Positions 1-25,693 of a stretch of DNA of 64,000 bases are shown in pieces. The stretch spans positions 8,804,001-8,868,000 of the forward strand of contig CAVNZM010000012.1 in NCBI GenBank assembly GCA_963693365.1, written 5' to 3'. Source of the DNA: Amoebidium appalachense (Eukaryota > Ichthyosporea). The first letter of the stretch is position 1. Each line of letters starts with the position of its first letter. The notes beneath the pieces were generated by a model that was given only the letters and a program-made list of their open reading frames with translations, searched no databases and had not been told where the DNA came from. The position numbers and the translations under genes were made by a program.

Positions 1-1560
1 AGCGTGACAACCCAATGTCAGATCGAGTTGAAACTTGGTAGACCCCAAGGTCATTGGCTTACAAGCTTATGTGCAAAATTTGACCAATGGTTGTCTATCT
101 TTATGCGACACAGGAAGGACGCGCTTTTGCCAGTTTTCAGCAGTAAAAAAGTGAAAAACGGCAACAAACTGCGTTGGCCGCTGTACTGCACAGCGTGTGA
201 GCCACTCGTTATCTGAAACTGACCAGTGCGGCGGGTGGCAAGATGGTGCCAAACCGATAAGAAATTGTTTAGGTGAACCAATCATAGACGAGAACTAAGA
301 AATATGCGGGTAAATGGGAATTTTCGGCTCACATATTGGTGACAAAGCAAAGGACGCTAAGGAGCATGTAGTTACGGTCAACATTGTACATATAATGTAC
401 AAATAATGAATATAATGTATAAATAAATGATAAAAATCATAATATTACTATTTAATACAGCTTAAATACTGAATAGGAATGGGCAGGTAGGAGTGACACC
501 GCGATTATGAAAAAGGAATTTTGCAACGCTCAAGCGCGGTTTGATTGGTCGGCATGCTTTCTATATAATGGATCAGACAACATGATGTGGAAGCACATTG
601 CCTCAAACGCAAGCAATATGGGGGACACATGTGATGTCCAATTCTTTTGATCTGCAATTCGGCATAAATCATGCAAACGTACTTTCCCCCCGCCCCGCGC
701 CCCCCCTTGCGGAGAAAAAGGAAACCATACGGGAAAAAATCACACAACAGTTCTAAACCACACAAACTCATTTTCAATTGTGAAAATAAATTCCGGTATA
801 TATAAATTGTGCAATGAAAGGGCCCCAAAGCCCGATTTGGAGACCTGCCACATAGGTAAAAGCAGCTCGCCTTTATTCTAGGTCCCGTCAGTGGGTGAAT
901 TCCCGCGAGCGCCAATTGCAGCAGACAATTAGCACTATATTCATTGCGGGTTGAATGCTGATCAGGCATAATGTATTCACTGTATTTTCGTATACTTGTG
1001 TTGTGTGTTGGTGTGTGTAGGTGTACAAGAGCAGACCGTGTAAAGCCAGCTATGCTATAAGGTGCACGGGCTGCCACATGAGCCAAGTGCGCCTTCCCAA
1101 TTGTGTGCTCTTTGCTATATATGAAACTCTGTGTTGTGCTATGTAAAAAAATTCATGTATACGGAAGCAGGTGTATTTAGGTGGCCACTGCACACGCGTG
1201 CATCATTTCGCCGAATGCGTGGTCATTTACTCTCTGACGTGCAGGTATACCAAAAATGCTCTACAACGATTACCCACTTAATAGAACGGATAGTACAACA
1301 GATTAAATTTAATTTACACACTTTATTGTGCATTTTCTTACTGTTTAAATAATCTTTAAAGCCTTTTGCATACTTGAAATCTATGGGTTATAGTTTATTG
1401 CTATATCCCGTTTCATGCTTTCGCCGCGCTCCGATCGATTGGGTGCCTGTCAGGAGTGTCTCTGGCCGGGCCGGGCAGGCCCTCATAGCGTACCTTCCCA
1501 CGTGCTAGAATCGAGTCTACTTGCCGTGCATACTCTGTTGGTGTATTGCCTGTTGTTATC
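1..1560. other. Unassigned sequence upstream of the microsatellite block
   Basis: Moderate-GC sequence with few tandem repeats. The longest open frame is about 193 codons on the minus strand (1086 to 505). I recognise no domain in it, and it contains low-complexity Gly/Arg-rich residues where a short C-run is crossed. It could be a chance frame or an exon of an unseen gene. There is no TATA box or splice pair I would defend. Confidence 0.3.
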
Positions 1561-1639
1561 TTTTGCTTTGTAGTCGGAATTACATTCTAACCTCTCCCCT
1601 CCCACCTCTTCCTCCCTCTATCTCCACCCTTATCCAGTA

Positions 1640-3100
<1,461 letters not shown>

Positions 3101-3361
3101 CTACCACACAAACATACACTCTTGTCTCCCCAGGACACACTCTCCAAACAAGAGAAAGAGAGAGAGGGGGGGGGGGGGGAGAGAGAGAGGGAGGGAGAGG
3201 GAGAGAACGAGGACTTGAAATGAGGCTGTATCAATATGTGGGTGGATGGAAGGGGGCCAGGGGGAGGGGGGGGGGAAGGGGGGGGAAGGGGCTGGTGTTG
3301 TGAAATAGGGGTTGTAGTGGTAGTGAAGACACATGTATGGAAATGAAGTGCTTACGGTGTG

Positions 3362-13007
<9,646 letters not shown>

Positions 13008-13405
13008 TTTTACGTTGTGAGAGGGTGTCTCGGGCGCCCGTTTAGAGCCCGTTTTTGGGTGAATCGAGTTTTCTAGTATACTAGTATTGTACCAAGGGGT
13101 GTACATGTGGGGGCGAGTAGATGAATGGTGTAGGAGATTTCGGAGAAATTGTTTCATTTTTTTGGGCTTTCTTGCGTGAACTATGTGCCATTTTCTCGTT
13201 TTCTTGGGCTTTTCATGCCATGATACACACGGAACCACTACGAAGGAGCGTTGCATGTTTTTTTTAATTTCTTTATTTGGTGATAGTTTGTGTATAGAAT
13301 ACCTTATGGCGTTAAAAATGCACGAGCACATATTGTAGATTTGGTGGGATGGGTGTAATGGCACTTCGATTGGGGTGGGATGGGGTGGGGTGGGTGGGTG
13401 GGTGG

Positions 13406-13440
<35 letters not shown>

Positions 13441-13685
13441 TACAGCTAGTTAGCAAAGAGAGGTTATGGAAAAGGAATAAGGTAGAATGGATTTGGTGGG
13501 AAAGAGAAGTTACACATGGTTTCAAAACATGCAGTATGTGTGTTGTAGCTATCATAGTTTGTACCAGTTTATGGTGGGTTTTACATTGTCGCATTTTGTA
13601 GTATATGTATAAATTTCCATTGGATTTCAAACCCAGGCCACCTGAAAATGACAGAAGAGACGAGTATTTTTGTTGTAGAGGGACT

Positions 13686-13768
<83 letters not shown>

Positions 13769-14423
13769 ATAAACGGAAGAGACAGTGTCTCACGCACACA
13801 GTAAAGAAAGACGATATTATGTATGAATGCATCTTGTGTGTGTGTGTAGATGACTGGTAGTGAGTCAGAAACGGTGTGTGTGGGTGTGTGTGTGGGTGTA
13901 GATGTGGGTTTGTGTGGGTGTGTATGTGCTTATGTGTGTGACACTGTGTGGGTGATGGCGCCCGTGTGTGTATGTGTGTGTTCCGCAGCTGCAACACTTA
14001 GCGGGTGCGCATGTGTGCGTGCGTGTGTGTGACGCTGTGTTTGTTGTACAAGATTTGACCCTACAGTACTATATTAGTGTGTGCACGTGTATTTTATGTT
14101 TTCTTCATTATAGGATTTTTGACAATGTGTGTGTGTGTGTGTTGGGGTGGTGGCGGTGGTGGGGCCCCCGACCACGGGCCGGGCCGGGTGGGTGGTTTTG
14201 CCGGGGGGGGGAAGAAGGGGAAGGGAGCGTACACTTGCAAATGACTGTGCGGGCGGGTGTGTTGTGTGTCCCTTTGTGTACGCCGATGTTCACGTGCAGG
14301 GTTTTTTTTCTTTTTTTTTTCTTTTTTTTTCCCCGTTGCATGCGGCGTGTACCCGTGAGTGAACATGCATGTCTGTGTCGGTGTGTGTGTACTGTGTTCA
14401 GTCTACACGTCTGTGCGTGTGTT

Positions 14424-14512
<89 letters not shown>

Positions 14513-14700
14513 CACGGTGTGTGCTATCGTGCGTGCACGTGCCACGTGTACACGTGCGTGTGAGACCCATAGGTGCGTGTGGTCGCGAAGCTCCGACTAC
14601 AGTTTCATCATGATTGGTTGAATGTCAGTGCATAGTATCACCGAATTGCATTCTTCATACATTCCAGCACTTGATTGGTGGACCTATTTATTTGAGCACC
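13008..14700. other. Intergenic region between the G-alpha and glycosyltransferase genes
   Basis: Holds the G-alpha 3' region, an interrupted G-tract at 13410-13439, a pure 80-base G-run at 13688-13767, GT-rich sequence at 13840-14040, and a CG/GT array at 14425-14510. No further exon is recognised. Confidence 0.6.
13688..13767 (+). repeat. 80-base pure G-run
   Basis: Uninterrupted poly-G, the longest homopolymer I see in the window. On this strand it would be strongly G-quadruplex-prone. Confidence 0.97.
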
Positions 14701-14708
14701 TATATAAA
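14671..14708 (+). promoter_or_regulatory. Inverted CCAAT and TATA box upstream of the glycosyltransferase gene
   Basis: ATTGG at 14674-14678 (CCAAT on the other strand) is followed by TATATAAA at 14701-14708, about 65 bases before the proposed ATG. Spacing is compatible with a short 5' leader. Confidence 0.5.
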
Positions 14709-14772
14709 TTATTCCTGCCTGCAGTCTCCACGCAAACAGGAACAAGGAAAAAAAGCCAGCCAGAAAGCCAGC

Positions 14773-15948
14773 ATGCGTGCTTTGCTTTGGCTCTCGCTGT
14801 GTGCCCTTGCGGCGTCCTCTGAGCAAGGTGGAGATGGAGAGGCACCTGCGGAACGTACGTGTTTTTGTTTCTCCTGTGCGTGTGCATGCGTGCATTCGTG
14901 CGTGCGTGTGTGTACATGTGTGCACGTGCGTGCACGTCTGAGTGTGACCGTGGTCGTGCGTGTGTTCTCCTGTGTGCGTGCATACGCTTGTGCGTGTACT
15001 CGTGCGTGCCTGTCTGAGTGTGAACGCGTATACGCGTAGGTGTCCTATTCTGTTTTCATAAACGTGTTCTTCAGACAAGTATGAACTTAATCCTATTATG
15101 CAAGTTTACTATTATGTAGCAAGGATGCAAGCCAGAGACGCAGGTTTAGGGGGTGATGGGGAGACACGCAGGGACAACTCGGGCAGTGTTGGTTTGAGTG
15201 GAAACTAGGAAATTGGGCAATACATAGGGCCAGATCTGTGCGTGATCCGCGGGAAGGGTGTTACGGGGAGAATGGTGAAAAGATCTGCCCCAGAATACAA
15301 GGATGATACTGCCCGTCTCTGGTGTTTGAGGCACAGGGTACAATATACAATCAGATTTGTAAAAAGCACCGGCGGGAGTGAGGAACCTTGCAACTGATGA
15401 AGGCAGACGGGGGAAGCGGCAGTCGGGAGAGGGGGGAGGGGAGGGGGGGGGGGGGGAGGGGGAAGAGGGGTGGGCGGGGGGCAGGGAGGCGGAGGAGGGG
15501 GGGGAGGGGGGGAAGGATGTTGATGTGTGGAAAACAAGTTTGCTCTTGTTTTACCTGACTTTATCTTCGTTTTTGGGTTGACTTACATCCCTGTGCTGGG
15601 GTTGCAGTGGACGTGGGTGAACCCGCACCCGAGTTTAGTCTGTTTGCCGGGGACAGAGAGGGGGGCCAGGAGACACCCAAGGAATATCTGGATAGATATG
15701 CATACTGGCACAACGAGCAGCTGAGGGTGAGATCCTGAACAGGCACACAAGCACACACAGGCGGGCACACACACACCCATACACCACACCTCTCTCTGCC
15801 TGAGGTTCTTTGCTTGCATGCACACAAGGGGTTACACTTTCTGTCTTTACTGTGGGCACACACACTTTATGTATGTCTCTGCTAGTGCGCTCTTCGTGTT
15901 GGGCACAGGCGCGCGCGCACACACACATACAGACAGAGGAGTGCAGCC

Positions 15949-15988
<40 letters not shown>

Positions 15989-16167
15989 CACGCAGACATG
16001 CACACTCGACACAAACACGAGCATACGCACACGCACAAGCTCACGTACACCCACAGACAAAAGCACATACACAAGACACTCCCCTCGGCCTGCACAGTGA
16101 ATACGAGGGGAGAGCAGGAGTGGGAAGGTAGAAATGTAGTTGAAGCCCGGATAAACCTTTTCTTTTT

Positions 16168-16221
<54 letters not shown>

Positions 16222-16460
16222 AGGGAAGGAAGGGCAGGGGGGGGGGGGGGGGGGGTATATAGATGTATAGGTATGGGGCAGGCCGGGGGTTTTGGGGGGG
16301 GGGGGGGGGGAGAGGGGGGGGGGGGGGGAAGGGAGAGGCATAACGGTAAGAAAGGAGGCGTGCCACGGCCGTCACCGCATGTCATAATTGGTGGAATAAT
16401 ATCATATAGGTGTGGTGGTGTCGGTGTGGAGGGGGTTTGAGGGAGAATCGAGGGAGGAAA

Positions 16461-16519
<59 letters not shown>

Positions 16520-17302
16520 GCAGAAAGAGAGGAGGGAGAGAGACGAGAGGGGGGATGGGGGCAGGGTGAGGGGGAAGGGGTAGACGGACAGGTGGATGGA
16601 AGTCATGATATAATTGGTGGGGAGCAGAACGTGTTTCGGACCGGGCATGTAAAGTAGTTGGGGGGGAGGAGAATAGGGTGAGGGAGGGAGGGGGGTGCAT
16701 TGTGTGAGGTGGGGGGAGGGGTTGTAGCTGATATAAAGGGGCGGCCACAGCTGTTGAGACAGAACCCAGGGCTATGCAGACAGGCAAAGGTGGTCGTGTG
16801 GACACCAGTGGCTGGGCTGGGAGGTATTCATGTACAGGCATACTGTTAGGCACACACATGCAGGCATACCCTTAGGCACACACATGCAGGCAGACAGGCA
16901 CACATACATGCACACACAAAGGCACACGGGCACAGAGACACACAAACACTCAAGCGAATGCACACACACACGCTCTATCCAGGCAGGCTCACCCCTACCC
17001 CGGTCCACATTCTACTCTCATATCTTCTTCAACGGACACAAAGCAAGAAGGAGTAAAAATGAAATATGAAAAGGAAAAGAAAGAAAGAAACATACCTCCA
17101 TCACCATACAGAATGCATTTGGACTTGCAAACTACCAAACACACCCCGTGCTTTGACTTGTATAACCCCCCCCCCCCCCCCCCCCCCCGCCCCCTCTCCC
17201 CGGGCAGCAGCCGCCCCCGTATCCATTACAATCCTTTTTGAAATATCTTTCCTTTTTGTTCTTTTTTTTGGGGGGGGGGGGGGGGGGGGGGGGGGGGAGG
17301 TT

Positions 17303-17398
<96 letters not shown>

Positions 17399-18428
17399 TC
17401 TGTGCGTGGCATGGAATCCGCCTTTCTTCTGGCCTTGAAGCATGGCCGTCTGTTCTTTGTTAACTGGAAGGTAAATCCCCCCACTCTCCACCCACACCCG
17501 AGTTTTTTACAAACTCAATGCTCATCCCAAGGAATTGTCACAGACTTTCAGAGCTCACATAGTCCTTACAGGTTTGCCGATGGTCAGTTATTTTTGGAAT
17601 CCGGATTGCCTAATTGAAGACGCTCCAATGAAAAACTTACATTAGAGAGCGCGGCAAACACGTTTAACTGGAGCGCCTTTGCTTCAACCAATCATTCGAA
17701 AGTCCGGCGAATCGATTCGCATTGTCCAATAAGCTGTAAATTCTGGCTGCCATATTGAAGGCGCTCCAATCAAACAGCTTCAAAAAAACCAACGAGATTA
17801 GCAGTCAATATTTTGTTTGCCACCCTTTACCAATGGCACGTCAAGTGGCTCATGGCAAAGTCTGTGACAATAGTTTGCGATGTGATTTTTCACAATTTGC
17901 ATTATGTAGGGATGTTTTGACACTGCTTTGTGGTGGTATACTCCTTTCACCTGAACACGCCACCAACCCATATGTCGTTCGGAGTGATATGTGACCATTT
18001 GTGGCCAACCAATCACCATACAGAGTATTCATAATAACCATATGTGGTAATCCAATTACCATACAGAGTAAACATGTAACCATGTATGAACCAATCACCG
18101 TAGAGAGTCATATCTAACCATACACGGTACCGATTACCATATATAGTAACCATGTAAGCATATCTGGGTACAGGATCCCGTGTCGTGGAAAAAGCTGCTG
18201 CAGCGTCCACCGGGGTTGGAATGGGATTGGGCATCGGCAGTGAAGAGCGGGGCAGGTGTGTGTGTGTGTGTGTCTGTGTGTGTGTCTGTGTGTGTGTCTG
18301 TGTGTCTGTGTGTGTGTGCGCGCATGTGCGTGGTGCGTGCGTGCGCGCGCATGTGCGTGTATGTGTGTGCGTGCGTGTGCGTGCGTGCGTGCGCACGTGT
18401 GCGTGTGTGTGTGCGTGTGCATGTGCGT

Positions 18429-18459
<31 letters not shown>

Positions 18460-18506
18460 GAGGGGGGGGGAGAGGCGGGAGGGGGAGCGTGCGCGCGTGT
18501 GTGTAT

Positions 18507-18574
<68 letters not shown>

Positions 18575-18842
18575 TCGCGTGCGTGTGCATCTGTGTGTGT
18601 CTGTGTGTCTGTGTCTCTCTCTCTGTGTGCGTATGTGCAGGTGGGATGTATACACGTGTTCAGGGGTGTCGGGGGGAGATATCCATAGGGTGAAGGTGGT
18701 GAGTGAACGTAGGGGGATGTGGGTGGGTGATAGGCTGTACAGGTGTGTCTGAACACTCTGAAGCGGGTAGAGTGGGGTTGGGGGAGGAGGGGACGGGGGA
18801 TGTAGTGATGATGCAATCAGACGGTCGGGGGGTGGTGGTGTT

Positions 18843-18883
<41 letters not shown>

Positions 18884-19065
18884 TACTTTACCAGCCTAAC
18901 GTGCCAGCTCCCCCACTTACCCCTCCTCCTCTTTTCAGAATCTGCACGACCCCTTCTCTCTTTCGTCTATTTCCATTCACCCCCCCCCCCCCCCCCCCCC
19001 TTCCCCTTTCCCCCCTACCCCCCTACCCCTCTCCCCCACCACCACCACCGCTGCCACCACCACCA

Positions 19066-19098
<33 letters not shown>

Positions 19099-20047
19099 GG
19101 GTTTCGTAAACGAGGCAAGGGATCGAAACTCAGATGCAATTGAAGACTTGGGCTCCTCTGAGGTTGGGCTCTTGTGATGTTGCATATGTGAATGTTTGCC
19201 TTTGCATGTGTCCTGCACAGTGTTTCTCATCGTGTAGTTGTACTTCGTACCGTGTTCAGCATTCTAACCACCCCCCCCCCCCCCCCCCCTCCCCCCGGTT
19301 CCCCCCTCCCCCCCAACACACACCCACCAACCATCCACTCAACCCCCCCCCCCCCCCCTCCCCGCCCCCCTCCCTCCCTCCCTCCCTCCCCCCCCCCCCC
19401 CCCCCCCTTCACAGTGTGCCCGGATGCAGCCGCTGAAATCGACCCGAAAGCCACCGCCTACCTTAAAGGCCACCCTACAATGATGGTAAACACCCCCCGA
19501 AAGGAAGGATTCATCGGAGGCAAAAGAAAAAAAGGACATAAATATGAGACGAATTCAAACAGAATGAAAAATAGACAAACGGAGACGGAGAAACAACAAG
19601 AGAGCAGGGAGAAAAAAACAGTGAAAGAAAGAATCTCAAGAAGAATGTTGTTGTGTCGCTGAGTAAAAGGTGGAGTAAATTCGATGCCACGGAGTACCTA
19701 TTACTCCATTCAGGAATGGCAGCTTTTAACCTAATCAGGGTTTGTGTCACCTGATGGCCCAATTAGGATTGGGCGTGCGTGTTTTGCCGGCCTAGTCATG
19801 GGTGAGCACGTGTGTGTGGGCACACTTTGCACACGTGTTGCTGTTGGTTTGCACGAGCATTCAGGTTCGAAACACACGGTCGAATCGTTTTCCCGACATC
19901 AGCCCCCCCTCCCTCCCCCCTGCCGTCACCACCACCAACACCACCCTCCCCCTCTCCCCTCACCCTTCTTCCAATGCCTCCGTCTACCCTCTCGCGGCTG
20001 TTTTCTGACGTACACTGTGGCCCTCTCGCTCCTCCGAGTACTGTGGA

Positions 20048-20095
<48 letters not shown>

Positions 20096-20192
20096 TTTGT
20101 TATGCATACTCCGTATGTGTGGTTTGCACTCTGTATTGTGTTGGCCATTACGGATGTGGACTTCGTCCTCTGTAGCTTACCCATCCCCCCCT

Positions 20193-20223
<31 letters not shown>

Positions 20224-20502
20224 CTCTCCCCCTCCCTGCCCTCCCGGCCCCCTTTCCCCCCTCCCCCCCCCCCCCCCTCCCCCCTCTCTCCCCTCCCTGC
20301 CCTCCCGGCCCCCTTTCCCCTCCCCCCCTCCCCTCCCCCCCCGCCCCTCCCCCCCCGCCCCTCCCCCTTTTCAGGACTACCTAGCCACAGCCGACCCCAA
20401 GTTCTATGTCCAACTGCCAGAGGCAGAACTCTTGAGGAGACTGGTGTCACCACACAAAGAGGTGCAGGCCAGAACAGATAAGGTGTGGGTGTGGGTGTGT
20501 AC

Positions 20503-20536
<34 letters not shown>

Positions 20537-20799
20537 CTTTGTTTCTCTTTTCTTTCTTTTCACGTGTTTGGGTGTGTGTGTGTGTGGTGTTGGGGGTAGG
20601 GGTGGTGGTGGTGTTTCTGTGTGTGTGTGGGGGGGGGGGGGGAGGGGGGGGGGGGGGGTAGAATGGGTTACTGAGCGTGAAATGATCTTTATACTAGGAA
20701 GGACAACAAAATCCATTTGGCTATAAGCACACTTAAAGAAAATGCATCATCAGTAGAGCCCACCTTCAGGGGGGAGCCAAGTCATCCACAATACTTTTG

Positions 20800-20840
<41 letters not shown>

Positions 20841-21178
20841 CTATGACTTGGCACGTGTGTGAATGGATTATGGATCAAGGAGATGGGAGTGGGTGGCATG
20901 ATCGGAAATCCTTCCAGATATGGGAATGGTTACTAAGCACGTGTTTTTAATGCTCGTGCATGATTGGTGTGTTTGCCCGGGTCTCTTAAACCTGACACTT
21001 GTCCACACACACGTATACATGCATCCAAAGTTTAAACTCAAGACATGCAAATACACACACACACACACATACACATGCATAAGCATACACACACACACAC
21101 ACACACAGGTACACGCACACAGACGTGTACACACACACTTACACACATGCATGTACACACACACACACACACACACGT

Positions 21179-21237
<59 letters not shown>

Positions 21238-22132
21238 CACGTACACACACACGTACACAGATCATCCAGCAGCTAGACGGCAAGCATGTGGTGGGCATCC
21301 ACATCCGCACAGGCACAGCCCTACCCCCCGACCCTCCATTCCTCTCTCCCGGTAACCCCCCGCTCCCCCCCCCCCCCCCCCCCCCCCCCCTTTTCTCCCC
21401 CTTCCCCACCTCCGGGTATTGCAAATATTGTACCCTATTGCATGCTCTTCGAATTTTTGTTGTGCAAGTCATGCTGCAAGCACCATAATCTTCGGTGTGT
21501 CTCTATGTTTGTGTGTATTGTATTCTTTTATGCGTCCCACATCCCTCCCCCAAGCACTAACACACACACACACACAGCACACATGAGCAAGCATACACAC
21601 AGGCCCATGCACAAATGTGCGCGCACACGCACGCAAACAAACACCCCACACTGTACACATGAACGCAGCTGAATGAGAGTAAAGCTTTCTCTACACCATC
21701 ATGTGAGCGTGTTTTTGACTGTTCCTTGTATTCTCCTACATTCCTTTCTGCTACCCCCCCCCCCCCCCCCCCCCCCCTCAAAAAAAAAAAAAAAAAAAAA
21801 AAAAGGAGAAAAAAAAGGACATACACACAGCAACACTCCTATTTGACCCTCAAAGTACAAGCATCCCCCCCCCCCCCCCCCTCCCCCCCCCCCCTCCCGC
21901 CCCACCCCTCTTCCCGACCACCCTCCCCCCTCCCCCTCCCGGGCCCTCAACCAGTCCCCTAAAGCACAACCCCATAGCATTAGCACAAGACCAATGGTGG
22001 CCTGTAATTGGTGGGTTTCCTATTGGTCTCATTTGATTGGTTCGTTTGCTGCTGACCTCATCTGATTGGTGCTTTGCAGGGGACGAGGAGAACTTCGCCA
22101 CCTGTTTCCTAAATTTGGTCAAATGGAAGAAG

Positions 22133-22181
<49 letters not shown>

Positions 22182-22453
22182 CCCCCACCACCACCACCAC
22201 CACCACCACCCCCACTTTTTAGTTATTCTGTTTTATGGTTCGATTTCCGGTTTTTTGTTTTTGTGACGTCTAATCTGTTGTCCTGTGGTGCCTCCTCCAT
22301 GCCTCTAACCCTTTAATGCATACATCACCTTCCTCCCCCTCCCCCATCCCTCTCTCCCCCCACTCCTTCCCACCCCTACCCCCCTCCCCCTCCCCCCCAA
22401 CGCCTAGCGCCCACTCACCGTCCCCACCAGCAGCCCCCCCCCCCCCCCCCCCC

Positions 22454-22488
<35 letters not shown>

Positions 22489-24603
22489 ACACATGCTGAG
22501 CGCATTGCTGATGTTGCATACTTGAATGTTTGCCTTTGCATGTGTCCTGCACCATGCTTCTCATCGTCTATGTGTACTTCGTACCGTGTTCCCCATTCAA
22601 CCCCCCCTCCCCCCCCCCCCCCCTCCGATCATGTACCCACATCCCCACCGCGTTTCGTGCAATTTTCACCAAAAGGAACAAACGGGCTTTTCGGATTTTG
22701 ACATTCATAGTGACAAGCGGAAGGTGGAAACTGTAGAGATAGGATGAAGGTTGTGATTTGATCGAATTCGTATTGTGCAAAAAGGACATCCCTTCCAATG
22801 GCGAGTCGATATACTCGAGGATTTCACAATTGTCGATTGCCACCTGTCAGGGGCAGCGCAAAGGTGATGTGAGATCCTCGATTATATGAACAACCTCAGT
22901 CAAGGCAAAAACTGGCAGATATGAGGGTTTATGTAGAAACCCAGGGGAATGATAGAATCTATCCGTGCTCTCTGTTTCGATTGTTTATTTTTGATTGGTT
23001 ATTTTTTGTTCCATTCATTATTCGGCCTGTTGTTTCGTTTATGTCTAAATTTATGTCTATGTACGGACTGTTTTGGATTGGCTCTTGCAGTTTTACCAGC
23101 TTTATATGATTGGCTCTTACATGTTTTAATGACCGATTTTGATTGGCTGTTGCAGGTACCCAAAGACGCCGTGGCGTTGGTTCTGAGCGACAGTCCGGAC
23201 GCAGCAAAGAAAGTAGCCGATATGATTGGACGGGACAGGGGTGGGTGTGCCCATATATGGTAGCCTCACTTTAAGTCACCTGCTGGGTATTCACAAAATT
23301 GGTATTTTCGCATTATCACGGCCCAATTAACGTTCACAATGAAGATATGAGACCCATGGGGCTCTAGAGAGAGACGGAACTGAAGAAAATTCTATCGATC
23401 ATGAATCGGCATATGCATAACAGCCCATGACAGATTGGAAGGTGTGCGGTTGTTTGTTTTTGTGTGTGTTTTGTGTGTGCGTGTGTTTGGGGGGGTGGGA
23501 GGGGGGGAATAGAATGGGGTGATGATTCATGCTCATAGCACATGCACGTGCCCCCTCACGCATGGACACTCGGTCATACGCCTACTCGGGTACACATCTT
23601 TCCCTCTCTCTCACTCCCCCCACCCGTCCCCACCCCCGCACACACACCAGGACACGTGTGCACACACACACACACACACACACTTTACACTCACACACTC
23701 ACACACGCGCCCGCGCGCACACGCACACACACACACACACACCCGCGCGCACACGCACACACACACACACACACGTACACACACGTACACACACACACAC
23801 ACACGTACACACACGTACACACACACAGCCATTGTGCCGGGGGGTAATGCGCACAGCTTCACTTCCAACCACGTCGACAGTGTGAGACAGAGCTATGCAG
23901 AGTGGTTTGCCTTTGCTCACTCAAACACTGCAATCACTACAGCATGGTGAGTCAACTGTCTGTGTTTTTTAATGGTTATGTGCTGAATATGCAGTGTTTG
24001 GATAGTGTTTTTTAATGGTTATGTGCTGAATATGCAGTGTTTGGATACTGTTAATAGGTCTATATTGTTATTTACCTATGGTATAGTGGTATCCGAGTCA
24101 ACTATCGGTATGTTTGGCATCTATCTGCCAGGTGTAATGCACGTGTATCGAAATGTTTTCTTATGTACTAGAGAGCGGCATTGGTTGTCATGTATACTAT
24201 ATGGACTAGGTTAGGACTAGAGTATAGGTTATTCTCGTCTCATGTATGGTTTAATACCTTCGACAGCAAAAGGATATCTACTCTTATGCACGGTATCTCT
24301 CCCTTTGCATAGTTATCTACTATCTATTAATCTTGATGTAATGTGTGTTGGGTTTTCAGAATAGCTTTGTTGTTTGAATGTGGCCTGAACTGGTGGAATA
24401 AGTAGTTGTAAACGAGCTTCCTCACTTCTCGTGTCATTGTTTAGTTTAAAAAAAAATTTCCCCTTTCATTTTCTTTGCTTTCTGAAATTCCTATCCCCCC
24501 CTCCCGTGCAGGTCACTGTATTCCATGTCGTCAGTGCTCTATGGGGATGTCCCCTCAGATCAGACCACCGAAATCAACGACTCCCACGTATGTGTCTCTC
24601 TCT

Positions 24604-24671
<68 letters not shown>

Positions 24672-25219
24672 TTCCCCGTGGGTGACTTGGGTTCCTCCTG
24701 TTGGATGGGCCCTGCCTATTATGTATACTGTTTATGTGTGGTTTGTACACTCCATGGTGTTGTCCGTTATGGTTGTGTACTTCGTACTCTATAACACATT
24801 CTAACCTCTTCCCCCCCCCCCCCTCCCCCCCCCCCTCCAAAAAAAAAAAAAAAAAAAAACCCTACTCTTTGCGTGTGCCCCCCCCCCCCAGTGTCTCCTG
24901 CTTGACCGCTTAAATTGTTTGAATTTGGGTTTCCCACTTTTGCGACGCTTTGTTGTTGCTCTTTGTTGTCCCCTCCATATTTCCAACCCTCTGACGCATA
25001 CATCCCCCCCCCCCCCCCCCCCCTCCCACCCCGCGCGCGGGTACGTATATCCTTGATACTCCTCACGCCAGGCAATATCTATATACGTATATATAAATAT
25101 ACATGCTGCAAGTAGCCGATCACATTATAAGCCTTAAAAGTTATGCCCGTACACCTCTAAGTTTCTCCCCCCCCCCCCCCCCCCAACCTTTCCGCTCCCC
25201 CCTCCCCCCCCCCCCCCCC

Positions 25220-25295
<76 letters not shown>

Positions 25296-25465
25296 CTCTT
25301 CACCTGTACGTACACACATCCATCTTCAGTGTAACCAGCCCGGACATAAGATGTGCAAGGACTCGTGGCCAAAGTCGGACCAATTTTGCGGCATCAAATC
25401 GTAAGTGAAGGCCTTTTTCTCTGTAGTCTGTGAATAGATGTGGCATTTGGATGGATGTGTGTGTG

Positions 25466-25496
<31 letters not shown>

Positions 25497-25627
25497 AGGG
25501 GAGGGGGAGGGGGGAGGGTGTGTGTGTGTGTGTGTGTGTCATGTGTGTGTGTGTGTGTTTCGCTCATGAACGTGTGCGAGTGGGTGGGTGGGTGTTTTTT
25601 GTTGGAAAGGGTTGAGAAATGGCCGGG

Positions 25628-25693
<66 letters not shown>

